This document shows, piece by piece, positions 27,569 to 32,815 of a stretch of 32,815 nt of DNA (the stretch's first letter is position 1; the number at the start of each line of letters is the position of its first letter). This DNA comes from an archaeon (GTDB taxonomy: Archaea; Nanobdellota; Nanobdellia; Woesearchaeales; GW2011-AR4): contig NZEC01000011.1 of assembly GCA_002688925.1 (NCBI GenBank), positions 1-32,815 on the forward strand. Reading direction: 5' to 3'. The translations under genes and the position numbers were made by a program. The notes beneath the pieces are model-generated. The model worked only from the letters and a program-made list of their open reading frames with translations, did no database searches and had not been told where the DNA came from.

Positions 27569-27764
27569 TTATCAAGAGTTACACTATCATTTAATTGCCC
27601 AAAAATTACTACTAAGTATGGACTATAATATATATATTACACTATAACTGTATATCAGTATACAAAAACATAACATTTAAATACTAGCTATTGTATTAAT
27701 TTCCATTGATTAATAGAATCAGAACTAAAATACTAGATTATAATAAAAATAAGAGGTGTGAATA

Positions 27765-28214
27765 ATGAAACTTAACCCAATCAGGCATAAAAAATCTCAA
27801 GCAGCCATGGAATTCTTAATGACCTATGGTTGGGCTATTCTAGTCGTTCTCGCTGCAATTGCAGCATTAGCATATTTCGGTGTTTTAAGCCCTGAAAAAT
27901 TTCTGCCTGAGAAATGTCTAATTGAGACAGGCTTCACATGCATAAGCAGTAAAGTTGAATCTACTCAATCAACAATAGTATTTTCAAATGGATATGGGAA
28001 GAGTATAGTTATAGACACCATCCAGATAGGTGGCTGTCAAGCTAGTTTCAATACATCCATGACAAGTGAAGACGAAGACCTTTTTGTTATAACCGGATGC
28101 AATAATGGAGATGTAAAAGATACATTTAAGGGTGATGTTACTATAAAATACATGGAAAAGCGTACTGGTCTTAATAAAACCGCATACGGTGTAATAAATA
28201 CAAAGATAGAATAA
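27765..28214 (+). CDS. Class III signal-peptide pilin (major pilin candidate 1)
   Basis: KKSQAAMEFLMTYGWAILVVLAAIAALAYFGVLSP; SD AAGAGGTG; four Cys in the head. Confidence 0.9.
   Translation: MKLNPIRHKKSQAAMEFLMTYGWAILVVLAAIAALAYFGVLSPEKFLPEKCLIETGFTCISSKVESTQSTIVFSNGYGKSIVIDTIQIGGCQASFNTSMTSEDEDLFVITGCNNGDVKDTFKGDVTIKYMEKRTGLNKTAYGVINTKIE
27789..27835 (+). repeat. 47-bp perfect repeat shared with 28255-28301
   Basis: AAAAAATCTCAAGCAGCCATGGAATTCTTAATGACCTATGGTTGGGC in both pilin genes. Confidence 0.95.
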
Positions 28215-28239
28215 AAATTAAAATTATTAAAAAAGCGAT

Positions 28240-28677
28240 ATGAGTAAAATGTTTAAAAAATCTCAAGCAGCCATGGAATTCTTAATGACCTATGGTTGGG
28301 CAATTTTAGTAGTTTTAGTTGCTATTGGCGCATTAGCATATTTCGGTGTTTTAAGCCCGGATAAGTTTCTGCCAAGCAAATGTACATTACCTGCAGGAAT
28401 TGCGTGTATGGATTTTAAAGTAGGAACAGGTGCAGTAGATGTAGTGTTGAGGAATGGCCTTGGATTTGATGCAACTTCAGTTACTGTTGCAGTAACCGGT
28501 TGTGGAACATCTGCAAGCGCAGGCTTATCAAACGGCGCGCAATCAACATTCACATCTGGATCTTGCACCAATACAGCAGGCTCAAAATTCAGCGCCGACG
28601 TTAATGTATCCTACACAAATGCAGACTCAGGATTATCGCATAAAGTGCAAGGTTCAATAACAGGAAGAGTTGAATAA
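28240..28677 (+). CDS. Class III signal-peptide pilin (tandem paralogue)
   Basis: KKSQAAMEFLMTYGWAILVVLVAIGALAYFGVLSP; near-identical N-terminus to the preceding gene. Confidence 0.9.
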   Translation: MSKMFKKSQAAMEFLMTYGWAILVVLVAIGALAYFGVLSPDKFLPSKCTLPAGIACMDFKVGTGAVDVVLRNGLGFDATSVTVAVTGCGTSASAGLSNGAQSTFTSGSCTNTAGSKFSADVNVSYTNADSGLSHKVQGSITGRVE

Positions 28678-28926
28678 AACTCTTTTATTTTTTCTATAGT
28701 TCTTATTTTGGAAATTATCATAAACTATCAATTATATACGATAATCATGGCTTATTCGGCTTTTATTGGGCCAGAAACAGTGAATAATAAAGCAATTTAA
28801 ACATCAAGTTCCATAATTATTCTAAATTTTTATTTTACTAGTTCAGTAAGAAATTCATTTGAATCTTTAATTGTCTATATCCCTATTTAAGATAAATAAA
28901 AAAATAAACCTAAAGAAAAGAAAAAT

Positions 28927-29574
28927 TTAAACCTGCTGTTTCTTCTTCTGATACATCACTATCAGCGCAATTCCTATTATCACAACTATTGCTGCTATAA
29001 TCCATGCTGTTGGAGATTTTCCTGGCGCTTCTACTGGTTTTGGCTCTTCTACTGGTGTTGGTGCAGGAGCTTCTGCTCTTGGACAATCAGCTTCACAATT
29101 ATCGCTATTCTCATTTTCTTCACAGATGCCATCTCCGCAGGTTACTGTCCTGACATTTAAAGTTGCAGAACTTTTACTAAAGCCTTCGCTAGTAATCCAC
29201 CTTGTTTCAAATTCATGGCTTCCTTCAGCACTAGGCGCATCAATCTTATAGGTTATGCTTGGTGATCCTGAACTTGCAGTAAATGCCCAGCTATGCCTGT
29301 CAAAGCCCTCTTTTTGGCTTGCCTTAGTTGCATAGCTTACATCATCTTTTGCTTCTTCAGAGCCAGAGATTTCCCATGATTTTAGGCTGATTGTATTTGG
29401 AATGGTATCTTCAATAGCTACACCTTCTCCTGCTGGTGCGCCATTAAGGGTCAATGTTATGCTGACCTCTGCACCTGGATCAACTCTTGCAGGCATATCT
29501 CTACCAACACTTGCTGCAAAAACTGCGCTTAAAGCCAATAATGACATAACTAACAATACAATTAATTTTTTCAT
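28927..29574 (-). CDS. Secreted, C-terminally anchored protein with CGDGxCxxxEN..C..DC motif
   Basis: Signal peptide; CGDGICEENENSDNCEADCP; Pro/Ala/Glu-rich linker; C-terminal TM AWIIAAIVVIIGIALIVMY. Confidence 0.75.
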   Translation of the reverse strand: MKKLIVLLVMSLLALSAVFAASVGRDMPARVDPGAEVSITLTLNGAPAGEGVAIEDTIPNTISLKSWEISGSEEAKDDVSYATKASQKEGFDRHSWAFTASSGSPSITYKIDAPSAEGSHEFETRWITSEGFSKSSATLNVRTVTCGDGICEENENSDNCEADCPRAEAPAPTPVEEPKPVEAPGKSPTAWIIAAIVVIIGIALIVMYQKKKQQV

Positions 29575-29576
29575 TT

Positions 29577-32500
29577 TTATGCACCACCTGCTGAATAATA
29601 AGCGTCTATTGCATCGAGTATTTCAATCAATGACGGGCTTCCTGTTGCATAGAAGCTGTCAATCATATCAAGTATGGCCTGTAATTCTGCACTTGCAGCA
29701 GTCTTACTTCCAATTGCAAAGTAGCTGAATCCAGGTGTCTCTGCTTCGTAATTGACATATGTATCGTCAGTTCCAGTGACCTTTACAGCAAGCCTGTTCC
29801 ACTTGTTATCATTATACCTGTATAAAGAGATATCATTGGATGCAAGATTACTGTCATCAAGCCATGATTTTGTAACTCTGAAGCTTATTTTTAAGGTTTC
29901 TGCATCACTATCCACAATATTCTTCTTATTGATTCTTAAATACTGGAATACTTTTGCAGCTGCAGCTGCTGAAACCGGCTTTTTAGTTAAGGCTTGAACC
30001 TCGATTTCTACATCGCTCAACTCGGATTTAATATTATCAACAGTAACTTTGGTTATTCCTACTGTTGACTTATCAACATCTAAGCTGAAAGATGAGCCAG
30101 CAGGTACTGAATTCCAGACCTGTGCTTTTGAATCTGAAACCGTGCTTACTGCTGCAGCTCCTCCGCCACCTGTACCAGTTCCTGCTGCTGATTCTTCTTC
30201 TTCTTCATCTTCATCAGCTGCAGGGCTTGTTGTGAATTGGAATGTACCATTCTTAGCAAGATTACCATTAAAGTCATATAAACTAATATTGTAATAATAT
30301 GTTGTGCCGGAACTTAAACCAGTTAAAGTCACAGACTGCGATTGGCTGAAGTCTGTTTGCATCCCATTTGTAAATGAACTTCCATTAGTTGGAATTACAG
30401 TTGCATTCACTGATTCATTAACATTGCTTACAGTAATAGTTGCTCCGCTTGAGCTTACACTGCTTGCAGTTGGTCCAGGAGTGTTTGATGCTGTGCCATC
30501 TGACATTTCAAAAGTCATGTTTGTTTCATTAATATTGCCTGATGCATCTGTTACATTATAAGTTATATTATAAGCACCATCCTTAAACCTAACCTCGTCC
30601 CAAGTACAAACCTTATCATTTCCTAATGTAATAGGAGTTGCTGCACTTGATACATTGCTTGTAGCTGAGCTTTTAGTTGTATCTGTCAAGTTCAGTATGT
30701 ATTTACAACTTGTAGCATCAGAGCTTACAGTCACATTCGGAACAAACCCGCTTACTCCTTGTGGTGTTGCAGGAGTATTTATTGCTACAGTTGGCGCTCT
30801 TGAATCATTACCACCGCCAGCAGCAGAGAAGTGAGGCACGAATAGTAATGTTTTGCCACCACCAGTATTATTCCAGCATGGAGTTGTTGTTGTTCGACTA
30901 AAGTCAGCAGTACATTTACTTACATTAGTCCTATCAGTTAAGTCATCTGAATTTGAGAACCACCATATTTCTTGTGCTAGGCGATTAGCTCCAGATATGT
31001 TAAATGGCAATAGAACCTTGCCGAAATAACTATTTGTATCATTAATAAATTCATCTAAGCTTGAATTAAAGTATACAAAATCAAAGAGGTCAGCTGTAAT
31101 GTTATTCTCAATTCCTGCAATAATCCCAGCATCATCTATTAAAATAGAGAAGTTTATCTTATCCCAATTAGCAGCAGAGCCATTCAGTTCTGTTATTGTT
31201 ACATTAATGCTGTCTAAATCAGTAGATGAATTTAGATTTATAAATATTTCAAAAGTATTGTCAATATCTGTTGTATTTGCTAGTCCGTAACCTCCTCCAA
31301 CATCCTTTTTTCTAATAGTAACATTTACTGGAACACTATTCAGTGTCCTTAAATAACTAGCAATGCTATTATTTATTTCGCCAGCTTTTATTGGCCCAGT
31401 CTGAACAAATGTTATTACACTGCTGTTTCTTTCATTTCCTAATGTATCATTAGCCCATATTTTAATTGTATGGGTTCCAGGAGTAAAGTTGGCATTCACA
31501 CTTATAAAAGAGACATTTTCTCCTTGGTATGTTGCTAAAAATGCACCAATTGCAGTTCCATTTAGACTACTGTTTAGAGTATTGCTGCCATCCAAGTAAA
31601 ACCCAGCACTATCAATTCTGCTCATACTATCAAATGCAGAAATATTTATCTGTGTAAGGTCTGAATACCTTGCTCCATCAACAGGGCTATGAACAGTTAA
31701 GGTTGGCGCATAATCATCGACTGCAAACTGGAAACTTGCTGTTTGAGTATTTCCTGCATCATCAGACACTTCTATTGTTACTGTTCGATTTTTCTCTTCA
31801 TCAGCAGGACAAAGTGTAGTATCCGAAACATTCTCATGGAAAGGATATATGAAACTTAGATTTGCTACAGGGAAATTTCCACTTGAACTTGCAATTACAT
31901 GATTTGTTGTATTACATGTTGATGTCCATGTAAAATTTTTCATCTTGCCTGTTGCGCCATTTGTTGCAGTAAAGTTAAGACCAGTTCTAATCGTTACATT
32001 GGATTGATTTACAGCTGATAAGCCATTTTCTAAACTACTTAAAGTAATTGTTGGAGTAACTCCGCTTTCTATGGTAAAGTTATGGAATTCTCTCTCTAAA
32101 TTGTTCCATGAATCAATTGCAGTTACTACAATATAATGTGAGCCATTTCCTAATGAACAGCCAGCTGTTGACTCGATTTGGAATGATCCGTTTCTCCATC
32201 CTCTTCCACTATCTCCTGTTTCTACATGGTATGCTTGAAGACTTGCTGAAGAACTGAAGAATGCAGATTTTTTACAGATATCATATCCTCCGGTAGAAGC
32301 AGGAGCTAAAGTGCCATCAACACTTATGTTTATACTAGTCAATGCACTCCCTTCATTTACAGCCCAACTTATTAATGGCCTTGTATCCGATATATTACTT
32401 CCATTAACTGAAATTGTTCCATTAATGGTTATAGTTGGCACTGTAGTATCATTAATCTGGATTGTAATGTTTTGAATTGTTAAAGTAGTATTTATATTGC

Positions 32501-32815
32501 CTACTGTATCATTAGCCACAACCCTAAACGACACATTATCACCTTCATATATATTATGCCCAATTGGTGGAGTAAAAGATAGGTTAATCCAGCTTGAATT
32601 GCGAGATGCTCTATAATTTGAAGGAGATTGACTTACAGTTACCCAACTTGAACTGCTCTCATTATAAGCCTGCAATGCTCCCTGCAATACCTGCGTCAAA
32701 TTATCAGTAAAGTTAGCGAATGCATATAATGTTACACCTTGTGCCCTTGACACACCTTCTCCTGTACCTAATTCTATGGCGCTATTGCCCCCTCCGGTTA
32801 CATTAAATGTTGATG
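29577..32815 (-). CDS. Large surface protein with Ig-like repeats and PGF-pre-PGF-like C-terminal domain; partial, runs off the right edge
   Basis: Reading frame stays open to the window end (STFNVTGGGNSAIELGTGEGVSRAQ...); Ig-like SPVDGARYSDLTQINISAFDS repeats, many N-x-S/T sequons, C-terminal WNSVPAGSSFSLDVDKSTVGITKV...ETPGFSYFAIG. Confidence 0.85.
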   Translation of the reverse strand, partial: STFNVTGGGNSAIELGTGEGVSRAQGVTLYAFANFTDNLTQVLQGALQAYNESSSSWVTVSQSPSNYRASRNSSWINLSFTPPIGHNIYEGDNVSFRVVANDTVGNINTTLTIQNITIQINDTTVPTITINGTISVNGSNISDTRPLISWAVNEGSALTSINISVDGTLAPASTGGYDICKKSAFFSSSASLQAYHVETGDSGRGWRNGSFQIESTAGCSLGNGSHYIVVTAIDSWNNLEREFHNFTIESGVTPTITLSSLENGLSAVNQSNVTIRTGLNFTATNGATGKMKNFTWTSTCNTTNHVIASSSGNFPVANLSFIYPFHENVSDTTLCPADEEKNRTVTIEVSDDAGNTQTASFQFAVDDYAPTLTVHSPVDGARYSDLTQINISAFDSMSRIDSAGFYLDGSNTLNSSLNGTAIGAFLATYQGENVSFISVNANFTPGTHTIKIWANDTLGNERNSSVITFVQTGPIKAGEINNSIASYLRTLNSVPVNVTIRKKDVGGGYGLANTTDIDNTFEIFINLNSSTDLDSINVTITELNGSAANWDKINFSILIDDAGIIAGIENNITADLFDFVYFNSSLDEFINDTNSYFGKVLLPFNISGANRLAQEIWWFSNSDDLTDRTNVSKCTADFSRTTTTPCWNNTGGGKTLLFVPHFSAAGGGNDSRAPTVAINTPATPQGVSGFVPNVTVSSDATSCKYILNLTDTTKSSATSNVSSAATPITLGNDKVCTWDEVRFKDGAYNITYNVTDASGNINETNMTFEMSDGTASNTPGPTASSVSSSGATITVSNVNESVNATVIPTNGSSFTNGMQTDFSQSQSVTLTGLSSGTTYYYNISLYDFNGNLAKNGTFQFTTSPAADEDEEEEESAAGTGTGGGGAAAVSTVSDSKAQVWNSVPAGSSFSLDVDKSTVGITKVTVDNIKSELSDVEIEVQALTKKPVSAAAAAKVFQYLRINKKNIVDSDAETLKISFRVTKSWLDDSNLASNDISLYRYNDNKWNRLAVKVTGTDDTYVNYEAETPGFSYFAIGSKTAASAELQAILDMIDSFYATGSPSLIEILDAIDAYYSAGGA

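Overview
AT-rich archaeal contig. A reverse-strand 16S rRNA is cut off by the left edge, and BRE/TATA promoters are visible throughout, several of them 24-26 nt from the start codon (leaderless genes). The overall gene style resembles a DPANN/Woesearchaeota-like genome, but that placement is inference only. Left to right: 16S rRNA; hemerythrin, cupin and NurA genes; an NAD block (a NAD-kinase-like protein fused to a winged HTH, divergent from nadA-nadC-nadX); topoisomerase I; a membrane-anchored Lon-like S16 protease; a PLD-family lipoprotein; a bacterial-type S-adenosylhomocysteine hydrolase divergent from an Lrp regulator; a PfkB kinase; a channel-like TrkA-N protein; a large type IV pilus/Tad-like locus (class III signal-peptide pilins, pilin-like VWA protein, wHTH/coiled-coil protein, ATPase, two T2SF platform proteins, two tandem pilins); and a secreted/surface protein pair running off the right edge. 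Observations I rate highest: (1) the NADK-like-wHTH fusion facing the NAD operon across a palindromic intergenic region, a candidate NAD-sensing repressor; (2) an unannotated minus-strand ncRNA candidate at about 11340-11460, whose promoter shares 15 identical bases with the 16S promoter and which has two tetraloop-capped hairpins flanking a linker complementary to the local Shine-Dalgarno motif; (3) reciprocal chimeric gene remnants linking the PLD and channel loci through an 84-bp perfect inverted repeat and a 76-bp perfect direct repeat; (4) a channel-like protein lacking the TVGYG selectivity filter.
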